Of a DNA stretch of 64,000 bases, positions 1 through 9,073 are shown one piece after another. Location: NCBI RefSeq assembly GCF_051433165.1, contig NZ_JBHMFS010000015.1:86904-150903 (forward strand), in the 5' to 3' direction. A program made the position numbers and the translations under genes. This DNA comes from Falsiroseomonas sp051433165 (GTDB lineage: Bacteria > Pseudomonadota > Alphaproteobacteria > Acetobacterales > Acetobacteraceae). Numbering within the stretch: the stretch's first letter is position 1; every line of letters begins with the position of its first letter. The notes under the pieces are model-generated. The model ran no database searches. It was not told the origin of the DNA and was given only the letters and a program-made list of their open reading frames with translations.

Positions 1-126
1 CCCTTCACCGTCATAGACCGGCCCGGCCGCTTTGCGGTGTTCATGTGGAAGGACGGCACCAAGACGGATGAGGAGTTCGTCGAGGTGGCGCCCTTCGAAG
101 TCGATCTGGATGGAGGCGCGGCATGA
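1..126 (+). CDS. C-terminus of a probable ureidoglycolate lyase (partial)
   Basis: Frame 1 is open from the window edge to a TGA at 124-126, giving the last 41 residues of a protein. The stretch WKDGT..DEEF resembles the C-terminal beta-strand region of ureidoglycolate lyase (AllA family), which cleaves ureidoglycolate to glyoxylate and urea. The stop overlaps the puuE start (ATGA), so the two genes are translationally coupled. The ureide-pathway neighbour supports the call, but the fragment is too short to be sure; it could be another small cupin-like protein. Confidence 0.45.
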   Translation, partial: PFTVIDRPGRFAVFMWKDGTKTDEEFVEVAPFEVDLDGGAA

Positions 127-1046
127 CCTATCAGGTGAAGCGCGACTACATCGGCTATGGCGGCAATCCGCCGGATCCGAAGTGGCCGGGTGGCGCGCGG
201 CTCGCAGTGAATTTCGTCATCAACTACGAGGAAGGCTCCGAGCCATCGGTGCAGGATGGCGAGGGCTACACCGAAAACGGCCACACCGAATCGCACGGGA
301 CCACACCGATCCCGAAGGGCCGCGATCTGGCGGCGGAGGGGATGTTTGAATATGGCAGCCGCGTCGGCTTCTGGCGGCTGCACCGGCTGTTCCAGGAACG
401 TGGCCTGCCGGTGACGATCTTCGCCTGCGCGCTGGCGCTGGAACGCAACCCGGAAGCCGCCGCCGCCATCCGGGATGCGGGCTACGACATCTGCTGCCAT
501 GGCTGGCGTTGGGTGAAGCATTACGAGCTGACCGAGGCGGAGGAACGCGAGCACATCGCGCGTGCCGTCACCAGCCTGGAACGCACGCTCGGCCAGAAGC
601 CGGATGGCTGGTACTGCCGCTACGGACCCTCGGTGAACACGCGCCGCCTGGTCACCGAGCATGGCGGCTTCCTGTATGACAGCGACTATTATGGGGAGGA
701 ACTGCCCTTCTGGGTCACGGTGGAAGGGCAGGGGCGGCTGGTGGTGCCGTATTCGCTGACCAACAATGACGGCAAGTACAACGGCCCGACCGGCACCGCG
801 GACCAGTGGTTCGCCTTCGTGCGCGATGCCTTCGACATGCTGTATGCGGAAGGCGCGCGCACGCCGAAGATGATGTCGGTGGGGCTGCATATGCGGCTGA
901 TCGGTCACCCGGCGCGGGCGGCCGGCTTGCAGCGTTTGCTGGATTACATGATGCAGCGCCGCGACGTGTGGATCGCGAAGCGGGTGGATATCGCCAGGCA
1001 CTGGACGGCGACGCACCCCTACAGCGGCAAGGGCCTCAATGAGTAG
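123..1046 (+). CDS. puuE: Allantoinase PuuE / polysaccharide-deacetylase-family protein
   Basis: 307-residue protein of the NodB/polysaccharide deacetylase superfamily, PuuE branch. These enzymes are cofactor-light allantoinases that open allantoin to allantoate in purine catabolism. The N-terminal pattern RDYIGYGGNPPDPKWPGG, the NYEEGSEPS segment and EYGSRVGFWRLHRLF (residues about 77-91) are characteristic of PuuE, and the length matches the family. It starts inside the stop of the preceding gene. A convergent TRAP transporter follows. A true chitooligosaccharide deacetylase is unlikely given the PuuE-specific N-terminus. Confidence 0.85.
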   Translation: MTYQVKRDYIGYGGNPPDPKWPGGARLAVNFVINYEEGSEPSVQDGEGYTENGHTESHGTTPIPKGRDLAAEGMFEYGSRVGFWRLHRLFQERGLPVTIFACALALERNPEAAAAIRDAGYDICCHGWRWVKHYELTEAEEREHIARAVTSLERTLGQKPDGWYCRYGPSVNTRRLVTEHGGFLYDSDYYGEELPFWVTVEGQGRLVVPYSLTNNDGKYNGPTGTADQWFAFVRDAFDMLYAEGARTPKMMSVGLHMRLIGHPARAAGLQRLLDYMMQRRDVWIAKRVDIARHWTATHPYSGKGLNE

Positions 1047-1061
1047 CCGCTGGCGCGGCCC

Positions 1062-3056
1062 TCACGCAGCGCGCAGGCGCTGCGCTTCGGGCCGTGCCAG
1101 ATACTCCGTGATGCCGACGAACAGCGCGATGGCAACAGCCGCGAAATTGGCGATGCCGGCGGGGTGCATCACCAGCACGATTGCCACCGCCAGCAGGCCC
1201 ATCTTCCAGATGGGCAGTGGGCGCGTCAGGTAGCGCTCACCCAGCGCGCCCATGCAGAACACGCCGACCAGCCCGCCCATCACCGCCAGCAGCACGGACA
1301 GCACCGGCATCTCGTGCCACAGCACCAGTGCGGGCCAATAGACGAAGATGAAGGGCACGAGATACGCCGCCATGCCGAGCCGCATGGCGGTGAAGCCGGT
1401 TTTCATCACCGGCGCATTGGCGATGCCCGCGGCCACATAGGCTGCGAGTGCGACCGGCGGCGTGATGGCGGAAACGCCGCCCCAATAATAGCAGAACAGG
1501 TGCGCCACCAGCGGCGGCACGCCGAGCTGGATGAGGCTCGGCGCCACCAGCGTCGCGGTGATGATGTAGACCGAGGTGGTGGGCAGGCCGAAGCTGAGGA
1601 ACAGCGAACAGGCCGCCGCCAGCAGCAGCGCCGGCAGCAGCATGCCCGCCGCCAGGCCGATGATGGATTGCGTGAACAGCAGCCCCACGCCGGTCAGTCC
1701 GACGCTGCCGACGATGAAGCCCACCGCGGCGCAGGCAATGGCGGTGGAGATGCTGTTGCGCGCGCCGATCTCCAGCGCCTCCAGGATGTCGCGCAGGCTC
1801 ATGCGGGAGGATTTGCGGAAGGAGCTGACCACGATGACGGCAACGATGGAGAAGAAGGCGGCGAACAGCGCCGTGTAGCCCATCATCAACATGCCGATCA
1901 GCACGAAGATCGGCAGCACCAGATGGCCCTGCTCCAGCAGGACGGCCTTGACCTTCGGCAGGCGGTGCCGCGGCAGCCCCTCCATGCCCACCTTGCGGGC
2001 GCGCAGATGCACCTGCAGGTAGACCGCGCCGTAATACAGCAGCGCCGGCAGCAGCGCGCCGGCGGCGACAGCGGCGTAGGGCATCTGCAGGTATTCGGCC
2101 ATGATGAAGGCGGAGGCGCCCATCACCGGCGGCAGGAACTGCCCGCCGCAGGAGGCCACGGCCTCCACCGCGCCGGCGTAGTAGCCGCTGAAGCCGAGCC
2201 GCTTCATCAGCGGAATGGTGAAGACGCCGGTGGAGGCGACATTGGCGGCGGATGAGCCCTGGATGGTGCCCATCAGCGCGCTCGCCAGCACGCCGACCTT
2301 GGCCGGGCCGCCCGGGGAATGGCCCGCGGCGGCGAAGGCGATGTTGGTGAAGAAGGTCGTGGTGCCGGATTTCTGCAGGAAGGCGCCGAACAGGATGAAC
2401 AGATAGACGTAGGTGGCGGAGACACCGACGGCGATGCCGAAGACACCTTCCGTCGTCATGTACATCTGCCGGATCACCCGGTCATAGGTGAAGCCGCCAT
2501 GGCCCAATATGCCCGGCATCCAGGGGCCGACGAACAGATAGCCCAGGAATATCGCCGCCAGCACGATCAGGAACATGCCCATGGTGCGCCGGGCCGCTTC
2601 CAGGATCATCAGGCAGAAGATGCTGCCGACGATGATGTCCGTCTGCGTCGGGAAGCCGCCGCGATCGACGATGTCCTGGTAGGTGTAGGCGACATAGAAG
2701 GCGGAGGCGCCGCCGAGGATGCTCAGCACCAGATCCACCACGCCGGGCTGGCGGCTGCGGCCTGATTTCGTGGCCGGGTAGATCAGGAAGCAGAGGAACA
2801 GCATCAGCGCGACATGCACCGGCCGCTGCTCCATCGCGGGCAGCGGCCGATAGCCGGCCGTGTAGAAGTGGAAGATGGAGGAACCGATGGCCACCACGGC
2901 AAACAGCAGCGCCCAGCGGCCAACCAGGCGGCGCGTGTCGCTGTGAACTTCCGACTCGGCGCTGATGGCGTTGACGTCGATGATGCCCTCGCCTTCCAGC
3001 GTCGGGCGCCGCCATTCTGTTTCCCGTTCCCGCCGGGCACCAGGCGTCACAGCCAT
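1062..3056 (-). CDS. TRAP transporter permease, fused 4TM/12TM subunits
   Basis: 664 residues, very hydrophobic, with about 16 or more predicted membrane segments. This is the usual length of fused DctQ-DctM permeases that work with TAXI-type binding proteins. Features include GSSAANVASTG and FGLPTTSVYIITATLVAP, typical of the DctM-like domain and its second half. It imports a carboxylate-type solute using a sodium or proton gradient. The gene lies 27 bases downstream of its TAXI binding protein, on the same strand. The start at 3056 follows AGAGG with almost no spacing, so a slightly later start is possible. Confidence 0.9.
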   Translation of the reverse strand: MAVTPGARRERETEWRRPTLEGEGIIDVNAISAESEVHSDTRRLVGRWALLFAVVAIGSSIFHFYTAGYRPLPAMEQRPVHVALMLFLCFLIYPATKSGRSRQPGVVDLVLSILGGASAFYVAYTYQDIVDRGGFPTQTDIIVGSIFCLMILEAARRTMGMFLIVLAAIFLGYLFVGPWMPGILGHGGFTYDRVIRQMYMTTEGVFGIAVGVSATYVYLFILFGAFLQKSGTTTFFTNIAFAAAGHSPGGPAKVGVLASALMGTIQGSSAANVASTGVFTIPLMKRLGFSGYYAGAVEAVASCGGQFLPPVMGASAFIMAEYLQMPYAAVAAGALLPALLYYGAVYLQVHLRARKVGMEGLPRHRLPKVKAVLLEQGHLVLPIFVLIGMLMMGYTALFAAFFSIVAVIVVSSFRKSSRMSLRDILEALEIGARNSISTAIACAAVGFIVGSVGLTGVGLLFTQSIIGLAAGMLLPALLLAAACSLFLSFGLPTTSVYIITATLVAPSLIQLGVPPLVAHLFCYYWGGVSAITPPVALAAYVAAGIANAPVMKTGFTAMRLGMAAYLVPFIFVYWPALVLWHEMPVLSVLLAVMGGLVGVFCMGALGERYLTRPLPIWKMGLLAVAIVLVMHPAGIANFAAVAIALFVGITEYLARPEAQRLRAA

Positions 3057-3083
3057 CCTCTTGGTTCCTCAATCAGCCTGCGT

Positions 3084-4061
3084 TCAGGTGCGGCCGGATT
3101 CCGCGTAGAAACGCTCGGCGCCCGGATGCAGCGGGAAGGGCAGGCCGTCACGCGCATTCGCCAGCGTCATGAAATCCGCCAGCGGATGCACCTGAAGCAG
3201 GCGCGGCTTGTTCTCGAACATCGTTTTCACCAGCGCATGCGCCACGTCATCCGGCACGCGGTCATGCACGGCGAGCGTGGTCGGCGCGGCGAAGGTCTTG
3301 AAGGGGCGATTGCTGCCCGGCACGTGCCGCGCTTCCACCGTGTAGGGGTAGTCCAGCCCCTGGGCTGCCATGAAGGCAACGACATCCTCGTCGATGTCGA
3401 TGATGCGGGCGAAGCCGGTATCCATCATCTGCTGGACGGAGGATGAGCCAGGTGCATCCGGCCAGACCACGGCATCGATCTGCCGGTTGCGAACCTGGTC
3501 GATGGTGGCGCCATGCACGGTGAATTCGGCGCGGATGTCACGATAGGTCCAGCCCATATGGCCCATCATGATGCGCCACCAGGCCTCGCCCTGGCTGCCC
3601 TGCGTGCCGACCGACACGCGCTTGCCCTTCAGGTCGCGCAGCGTCTTGATCTCGGGCGCCCAGTTCATCGCCAGGAACCATTGCGGGTTGGGATAGACCG
3701 TGGCCAGCGAACGCAGCCCCTGGTAGCGGCCGCGCGGGCGGTTGGCGAAGACGCCTGAGTTCTTGTAGGCCAGTTCACCGATGCTGCCGGCCAGGTAGGC
3801 GACCTCCACTTCCCGGTCCGCCAGCAGATCCAGGTTCTGCACGGTGCCGCCCGTGGCCTGGATGGAGGCGCGAACGCCCGGGACGGTGTCGTTCCAGATG
3901 GCGGCGAGACCGCTGCCGAGGCGGTAGTAGTTGCCGCCTGAACCGGCGGTGGCGATCCGCACGAAGCGGGTCTGTGCGATGGCGGGCGAAGCCAGGCCCG
4001 CCAGGGCGGAAACGCCAAGCGGCGCCGTTGCAGCCAGGCGCACCAGATTTCTGCGACGCAT
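3084..4061 (-). CDS. TAXI-family TRAP transporter solute-binding protein
   Basis: 325-residue periplasmic binding protein. Residues 1-29 form a signal peptide (MRRRN, hydrophobic core, cleavage near AIA-Q). The mature protein opens with RIATAGSGGNYYRLG, the TAXI-family signature for ligand contact. Later it has KGKRVSVGTQGSQGEA. The start at 4061 is chosen because GGGAGG lies six bases upstream; a longer open frame to 4103 lacks a signal-like N-terminus. It delivers substrate to the adjacent fused TRAP permease. The ligand is unknown; TAXI proteins often bind glutamate or similar acids, while the allantoinase neighbour hints at a ureide product. Confidence 0.9.
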   Translation of the reverse strand: MRRRNLVRLAATAPLGVSALAGLASPAIAQTRFVRIATAGSGGNYYRLGSGLAAIWNDTVPGVRASIQATGGTVQNLDLLADREVEVAYLAGSIGELAYKNSGVFANRPRGRYQGLRSLATVYPNPQWFLAMNWAPEIKTLRDLKGKRVSVGTQGSQGEAWWRIMMGHMGWTYRDIRAEFTVHGATIDQVRNRQIDAVVWPDAPGSSSVQQMMDTGFARIIDIDEDVVAFMAAQGLDYPYTVEARHVPGSNRPFKTFAAPTTLAVHDRVPDDVAHALVKTMFENKPRLLQVHPLADFMTLANARDGLPFPLHPGAERFYAESGRT

Positions 4062-4140
4062 TGCATCCTCCCATTCTTGGCTTGTTACCCGTGAGCGCAG
4101 CATGCGTTGAGATGGCCGTCAAGCAACCCCGGCGCAACAA

Positions 4141-5355
4141 TCAGTCTGGCGGGCGGCGCGACCCGCGGTGCCTGCGCGTCACCGGCAGGGTCAGCAGGGA
4201 GGCGACGAGCATGCCGGCCAGGCACCAGGCCGCCTGCGTGTGCAGCGTGATGCCAAGGTCCAGCAGCCAGCCAAAAGCGGCCGGCGCGAGGGCGGAGGCG
4301 ATGACGCCGGCGCCGGCCACCGTGGCCCGCACCGAACCCAGGCGCTCAACGCCGTAGAAATCGGTCCACAAGGCGGTCGCCATGGTGGTCGAGACGCCGG
4401 AGGTGAGGCCGGCCAGCAGCAAGTAGATCACCGCCGCCGGCTGGCTGTCGCGGCCGAGCAGGATGACTCCCATGGCCAGCACCAGCGGCAGCAGGAACAG
4501 CGGCAGCAGCGGTGTGGCGCCGATCCGGTCGATCACCGGCCCCGCGCGCAGCACCGCACCAGCGCGGGCCACGGCGTAGCCCGCGAAAGCCGCCGCCACC
4601 ACGCGCAGATCCCAGCCGATTTCCGCGGCCAGGCGAAGCTGATGGAAGAAGAAGCCCGTGACGACGAAGGAGGGGGCGAGGATGGCCGGCAGCACCAGCC
4701 AGAACCGCGCATCGCGCCACAGCGAGGGCGCGCGCGGGCCGGGCTGCTGGCCCGGGCGAGAAGCGGCCGTGGCCTCCGCGCGCGGCAGCAGGCGCAGCGC
4801 CGCCCAGCCCGCCAGCAGCACCGCCGCCGCCGCACCCCACCAGAGGCCGCGCCAGCCGACCCAGGGCAGCAGCCCGATGGCGATGGGCGGCAGCACGGCC
4901 TCCCCCAGCGCGAAGCCCAGCGCCACCAGCGCCAGCGCCTTGCCGCGATCATGCTGGAAGCGCCGGGCCGTGGCGGTCATCGCCGTGTGGGTCAGCAGCC
5001 CCTGGCCTGCCATGCGCAGCAGGAAGAAGGCCAGCACCAGCAGCAGCGGCCCCTGCACGGTGGCCATGGCGAGGCAGCCCACCACCAGCAGCAGCGTCGA
5101 GAACATGGTGTAGCGGCGAAGGGAAACACGATCGATCCAGCGCCCAGCCCAGCCCAATGCGAAGCCGGAGGCGAGGGTGGCCACGGCGTAGCCCAGGCCG
5201 AGCTGTCCATCCGAGATGGCGAACTCCTCCGCGATGCCGGTGCCCGACAGCGCGATGAAGAAGGTCTGGCCGAAGCTGGACAGGGCGGCGAGGAGGAAGC
5301 CGAAGGCCAGGGGCCGCGGATGCGCGCGCGCGAAGGACAGGTATTCCGCAAGCAT
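4141..5355 (-). CDS. Major facilitator superfamily transporter
   Basis: 404-residue integral membrane protein with about 12 predicted helices and the usual MFS size. The loop between helices 2 and 3 reads GWAGRWIDRVSLRRYT, matching the MFS signature G..(A)D..GR. It begins at 5355 and ends 37 bases before the TRAP/TAXI unit start, on the same strand. Substrate cannot be told from sequence. It might be transcribed ahead of the TAXI gene, but the leader of the latter has its own good ribosome site. Confidence 0.8.
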   Translation of the reverse strand: MLAEYLSFARAHPRPLAFGFLLAALSSFGQTFFIALSGTGIAEEFAISDGQLGLGYAVATLASGFALGWAGRWIDRVSLRRYTMFSTLLLVVGCLAMATVQGPLLLVLAFFLLRMAGQGLLTHTAMTATARRFQHDRGKALALVALGFALGEAVLPPIAIGLLPWVGWRGLWWGAAAAVLLAGWAALRLLPRAEATAASRPGQQPGPRAPSLWRDARFWLVLPAILAPSFVVTGFFFHQLRLAAEIGWDLRVVAAAFAGYAVARAGAVLRAGPVIDRIGATPLLPLFLLPLVLAMGVILLGRDSQPAAVIYLLLAGLTSGVSTTMATALWTDFYGVERLGSVRATVAGAGVIASALAPAAFGWLLDLGITLHTQAAWCLAGMLVASLLTLPVTRRHRGSRRPPD

Positions 5356-5560
5356 CCTGTCTGACTAGCCGCAGGATGCCCGGGCCGGAACCCCGCAATC
5401 GGGGCTGGCATGCCGCGGCTGATGACCTTAAGTGTGGGTGGCAATGGAAACCGATCCGCGCGCCGCGCCCGCGAAACAACGAAACGCCAGCGCCACCCCA
5501 CCCTGAAACAGGTCGCCTTCCCCACGTGCCGCCCAACGCCGCACCGAGGAGACCTGCCAC

Positions 5561-7192
5561 TTGGACCATGTCCCGACCGAAGCCGCTCGCGCGGAGACGC
5601 CTAATCCTGCCGCGGAGGCGCTGCGCCGGCGCAGCTTCGCCATCATCGCCCATCCGGATGCCGGCAAGACCACGCTGACGGAAAAACTGCTGCTGAAGGG
5701 CGGCGCCATCCAGCTTGCGGGCCAGGTTCGCGCCAAGGGCAACCGCCGTCGCACGCGGTCCGACTGGATGAAGATCGAACAAGATCGCGGCATCTCCGTC
5801 GCCACGTCCGTGATGACCTTCGAGCGTGACGGGCTGGTGTTCAACCTGCTCGACACGCCGGGGCACGAGGATTTCTCGGAGGATACCTACCGCACATTGT
5901 CGGCGGTGGATGCGGCGGTGATGGTGCTGGACGCGGCGAAAGGCATCGAAAGCCAGACGCGAAAGCTGTTCGAGGTGTGCCGCCTGCGCGACATTCCCAT
6001 CATCACCTTCATCAACAAGATGGACCGCGATGGGCGGGACCCGCTGGAGCTGATCGACGAGATCGAGAAGACCCTCGCCTTGGATGTGTCCCCGGCGGCC
6101 TGGCCGATCGGGCAGGGGCGCGACTTCATCGGCGTGTACGATATCCTGGACCCGGCGCTGCGGATGCTGCTGGATGGCGGCGACAACCACATCCGACTGC
6201 GCGGGCTTGATGATCCGGAGCTGGAATTGTTGCTGCCGCCGGATTTGCTGACGGAGCTGCGCGCACAGGCCGGCCTGGTCATGGCGGGCTGCCCCAAATT
6301 CGATCGCGAACAGTTCCTGCGAGGCACCATGACGCCGGTGTTCTTCGGCAGCGCCTTGCGGGATTTTGGTGTCGGGCATCTTCTGGACGGCCTCGCCCGT
6401 CTCGCGCCACCGCCGCGGCCACGCGCCGCCGATACCCGCCTGGTGGTGCCGGGGGAGGATCGGCTGACCGGCTTCGTGTTCAAGGTGCAGGCCAACATGG
6501 ACCCGAACCACCGCGACCGTGTCGCCTTCCTGCGTGTCTGTTCCGGGCGGCTGGAGAAGGGCGCACGGCTGACACAGGTGCGGACGGGCAAGGCCATCCC
6601 CGTCAACGCGCCGCTGTTTTTTTTCGCCAAGGAACGGCAGGTGGCAGAGGAAGCCTGGGCGGGCGATGTGGTCGGCATCGCCAATCACGGCACGCTGCGG
6701 ATCGGCGATACGCTGACGGAGGGAGAGGCGCTGCATTTCCGCGGCGTGCCATCCTTCGCGCCGGAGCATCTGCGCCGGGCGCGGCTGGAGGACCCGATGC
6801 TGGCCAAGAAGCTGAAGAAGGCGCTGGAACAGTTGGCGGATGAGGGGGTGGTGCAGTTGTTCAAGCCGCTCGATGGCTCCGCCCCCGTGGTCGGGGTCTT
6901 CGGCCTGCTCCAGCTTGATGTCCTGGCCAGCCGGCTGCGGGTGGAATACGGCATTCCGGCCAGCTTCGAGGCCGCGCCATGGAACCAGCTTCGCTGGATC
7001 GAAGCCTTGGACCGCGAGGCGATGGCCCGCTTCACCCGCGGCAACATCAACGACCTCGCCGAGGATCATGACGGGCAGATGGTGGCGATGTTCGCCTCCG
7101 ACTGGCGGCGCCGGCGGGTTCAGGAGGAATGGAAGAACATCGCCTTCCACACCATCCGCGAACAGCACGGCCTGCCCGGTGCCGCCGCATGA
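5561..7192 (+). CDS. prfC: Peptide chain release factor 3 (RF3)
   Basis: 543-residue translational GTPase that recycles RF1/RF2 from the ribosome after termination. The P-loop AHPDAGKTT lies at residues 30-38, DTPGHEDF near 98-105 and NKMD follows in the G4 position; length fits RF3 (about 530). The start is TTG at 5561: no ATG or GTG in this frame precedes the P-loop, and GAGGAGA at 5546-5552 is spaced correctly. A run of eight T (6617-6624) encodes L-F-F-F, unusual in this GC-rich gene. The stop overlaps the next gene by ATGA. Confidence 0.95.
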   Translation: MDHVPTEAARAETPNPAAEALRRRSFAIIAHPDAGKTTLTEKLLLKGGAIQLAGQVRAKGNRRRTRSDWMKIEQDRGISVATSVMTFERDGLVFNLLDTPGHEDFSEDTYRTLSAVDAAVMVLDAAKGIESQTRKLFEVCRLRDIPIITFINKMDRDGRDPLELIDEIEKTLALDVSPAAWPIGQGRDFIGVYDILDPALRMLLDGGDNHIRLRGLDDPELELLLPPDLLTELRAQAGLVMAGCPKFDREQFLRGTMTPVFFGSALRDFGVGHLLDGLARLAPPPRPRAADTRLVVPGEDRLTGFVFKVQANMDPNHRDRVAFLRVCSGRLEKGARLTQVRTGKAIPVNAPLFFFAKERQVAEEAWAGDVVGIANHGTLRIGDTLTEGEALHFRGVPSFAPEHLRRARLEDPMLAKKLKKALEQLADEGVVQLFKPLDGSAPVVGVFGLLQLDVLASRLRVEYGIPASFEAAPWNQLRWIEALDREAMARFTRGNINDLAEDHDGQMVAMFASDWRRRRVQEEWKNIAFHTIREQHGLPGAAA

Positions 7193-7551
7193 GCAGACCC
7201 ACTGATGATGTGCCGTCCGGTATTGATCTCGATGCGATGCGGGCGCGGCTTCTGGCGGATCGTGCGGCGCTGACAGGCATCAGCACGGCGTCGCTCGAAA
7301 GCCGAGGACCGGTGGAGCTGGACCACACCAGCGTTGGCCGCCTGTCCCGCATGGATGCGATCCAGCAGCAGGCCATGGCGCTGGCCACCGAACGGCGCCG
7401 CGCCGAGTCCTTGCAGCGCATCGACGCGGCACTTGCCCGGATCGAGGCCGGTGAGTTCGGCTGGTGCGGCCAGTGTGGAGAGCCTGTCGCACCGGGCCGC
7501 CTGGCGCTGGACCCTGCCACCCTGAATTGCGTTTCCTGTGCCGCCGGCTGA
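7189..7551 (+). CDS. DksA/TraR-family zinc-finger protein
   Basis: 120 residues with an N-terminal helical region and a C-terminal four-cysteine zinc finger (Cys93, Cys96, Cys114, Cys117; WCGQCGE and NCVSCAAG). This is the TraR/YbiI-like branch of DksA-type proteins, which bind RNA polymerase through its secondary channel. It starts inside the stop of prfC, so the two are co-translated. The longer upstream reading frame is only prfC overlap. A role in tuning transcription is family knowledge; the link with RF3 is positional. Confidence 0.8.
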   Translation: MSRPTDDVPSGIDLDAMRARLLADRAALTGISTASLESRGPVELDHTSVGRLSRMDAIQQQAMALATERRRAESLQRIDAALARIEAGEFGWCGQCGEPVAPGRLALDPATLNCVSCAAG

Positions 7552-7707
7552 TGGCCACACGCATTCGGCGCTGGTTGCGCCTGATTCGCGGATCGGTTAT
7601 GCCCTGCCAATGATCGAGGCCGGTCTCACTCCGCCCTGACGCGCCCCCCACCCGCCACGCCTGTGGCGGTGAAGTTGGGATTGATGCGACAATTGGGGAG
7701 ATTGCGG

Positions 7708-8091
7708 ATGAGGCTGTGTATCGAGGTATCGCCCGGCGAGGCGGTCGACAAATCCACGATCCTGGCGATCAAGCTGGCGAAGCTGGCGGATGCGGCGAAG
7801 CTCGCGCATGTAAAACGGGAAGCCGCGACGCTGCACCAGGTGGTGGACCCGCTGCTGCACGCCACCCCCGTCTTGCGGCAGATCCAGGCCTCCCTGCAGG
7901 CGGTGAACGAGAAGCTCTGGGACACGGAAGACAGGCTGCGCATGCTGGAAGCGCGCGGCGATTTCGGCGCCGATTTCGTGCGGCTGGCACGCGATGTCTA
8001 CATCACCAACGACCAGCGGGCGGCGCTGAAGGCGGAGATCAACGCGCTGCTCGGCTCCGACATCGCCGAACAGAAATCCTACGCCGCCTGA
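7708..8091 (+). CDS. DUF6165 family protein
   Basis: 127-residue soluble, helix-rich protein. The N-terminus MRLCIEVSPGEAVDKSTIL and the ending RLARDVYITNDQRAALKAEIN match the small DUF6165 family commonly found beside lipopolysaccharide glycosyltransferases. The start at 7708 is chosen for GGGGAG seven bases upstream; earlier GTG/ATG codons in frame lack such a site. It sits 15 bases before a glycosyltransferase gene. Biochemical role is not known to me. Confidence 0.7.
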   Translation: MRLCIEVSPGEAVDKSTILAIKLAKLADAAKLAHVKREAATLHQVVDPLLHATPVLRQIQASLQAVNEKLWDTEDRLRMLEARGDFGADFVRLARDVYITNDQRAALKAEINALLGSDIAEQKSYAA

Positions 8092-8106
8092 TCGAAGGAT
8101 AGCCGC

Positions 8107-9069
8107 ATGGCCATCCTGTTCATCGGGCCGACCCGGCTGGGCGACGGCATCCTGGTCAGCGGGCTGCTGCATTGGCTGCATGAAACACATCCGGCAGAGG
8201 AGATCACGCTCGCCTGCGGCCGTTGGGCCGCGCTGGCGCTGCGCGATGCGCCGGGGGTGACCTCGATCCACATCATGGAAAAGCGCTCGCTTGGCCGGCA
8301 TTGGCTGGCGCTGTGGAATGCCGCGCGGAAGCGCCGCTGGCGGCTGGTGCTGGATCTGCGGCGCTCCGCCATGCCCTGGCTGATCCGCGCCGAGGCCCGG
8401 CACAGCGTGCCGCCCGCGGTGCCGGGTGAGCATCGGGTGGTGCAGGCCGCCCGCGCGCTCGGCCTGCCGCCGCAGGCGCCGCGGGCGTGGCTTGGCACGG
8501 TGCAGCGGGACGCGGCGGCACGTTTGCTGCCGCCGGGCCGCCCGGTGCTGGCGCTCGGCACCGGCTCCAACTGGATCTGCAAGACCTGGCCGGCGGAACG
8601 GTTCGCGGTGCTTGCCCGGCGCCTGACCGCGCCGGATGGCGCGCTGCCCGGCGCCACCATCCTGCTGGTCGGCGGCGCGGGGGAACGCGGCTCGGCCGAT
8701 GCCATCATCGCCGGCCTGGCGCCAGACCGCTTCGTCGATGCCTTCGGGCAGGATGTTCCGGCCACGGCGGCGCTGCTGGAACGCGCCAGCCTTTTCATCG
8801 GCAATGATTCCGCGATGATGCACCTGGCCGCGGCCGTCGGGGCGCGCACCATCGGCCTGTTCGGCCCGACGCCGGATGCGAATTACGGCCCCTGGGGGCC
8901 GGAGGCGCTGGTGGTGCGGACACCGGAAAGCGCAGCGGCGCTTCAGGCGCAGCGGGATGCGGACCCGGCCATCGCCACAAGCAGCCAGATGACCAACCTG
9001 CAGGTCGCGGCGGTGGCGCAGGCGATCCAGCGGCGATGGCCGGAACTCGCGGCGGCAGAGGAGGCCTGA
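8107..9069 (+). CDS. Glycosyltransferase family 9 (heptosyltransferase-like)
   Basis: 320-residue cytoplasmic GT-B fold transferase of family 9. The N-terminal GPTRLGDGILVSGLL is the acceptor-side glycine loop, and GNDSAMMHLAAAVGARTIGLFGPT near residues 233-256 is the nucleotide-sugar region typical of ADP-heptose:LPS heptosyltransferases. It probably adds a sugar to LPS core or another surface glycan. It follows DUF6165 and precedes an FkbM methyltransferase, so the three form a surface-glycan cassette. The donor sugar is not determined. Confidence 0.85.
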   Translation: MAILFIGPTRLGDGILVSGLLHWLHETHPAEEITLACGRWAALALRDAPGVTSIHIMEKRSLGRHWLALWNAARKRRWRLVLDLRRSAMPWLIRAEARHSVPPAVPGEHRVVQAARALGLPPQAPRAWLGTVQRDAAARLLPPGRPVLALGTGSNWICKTWPAERFAVLARRLTAPDGALPGATILLVGGAGERGSADAIIAGLAPDRFVDAFGQDVPATAALLERASLFIGNDSAMMHLAAAVGARTIGLFGPTPDANYGPWGPEALVVRTPESAAALQAQRDADPAIATSSQMTNLQVAAVAQAIQRRWPELAAAEEA

Positions 9070-9073
9070 CCCC

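Noticed and set aside
1164..2255. Long plus-strand open frames opposite the TRAP permease and many other genes (for example 4168-5364, 11960-13609).
   Set aside because: They are shadows of GC-rich genes, with Arg/Gln/His-rich low-information translations and no ribosome sites.
4949..7168. A 739-codon minus-strand open frame across prfC and the MFS gene.
   Set aside because: It covers conserved RF3 on the other strand and its translation matches no recognisable family; it is a codon-bias artefact.
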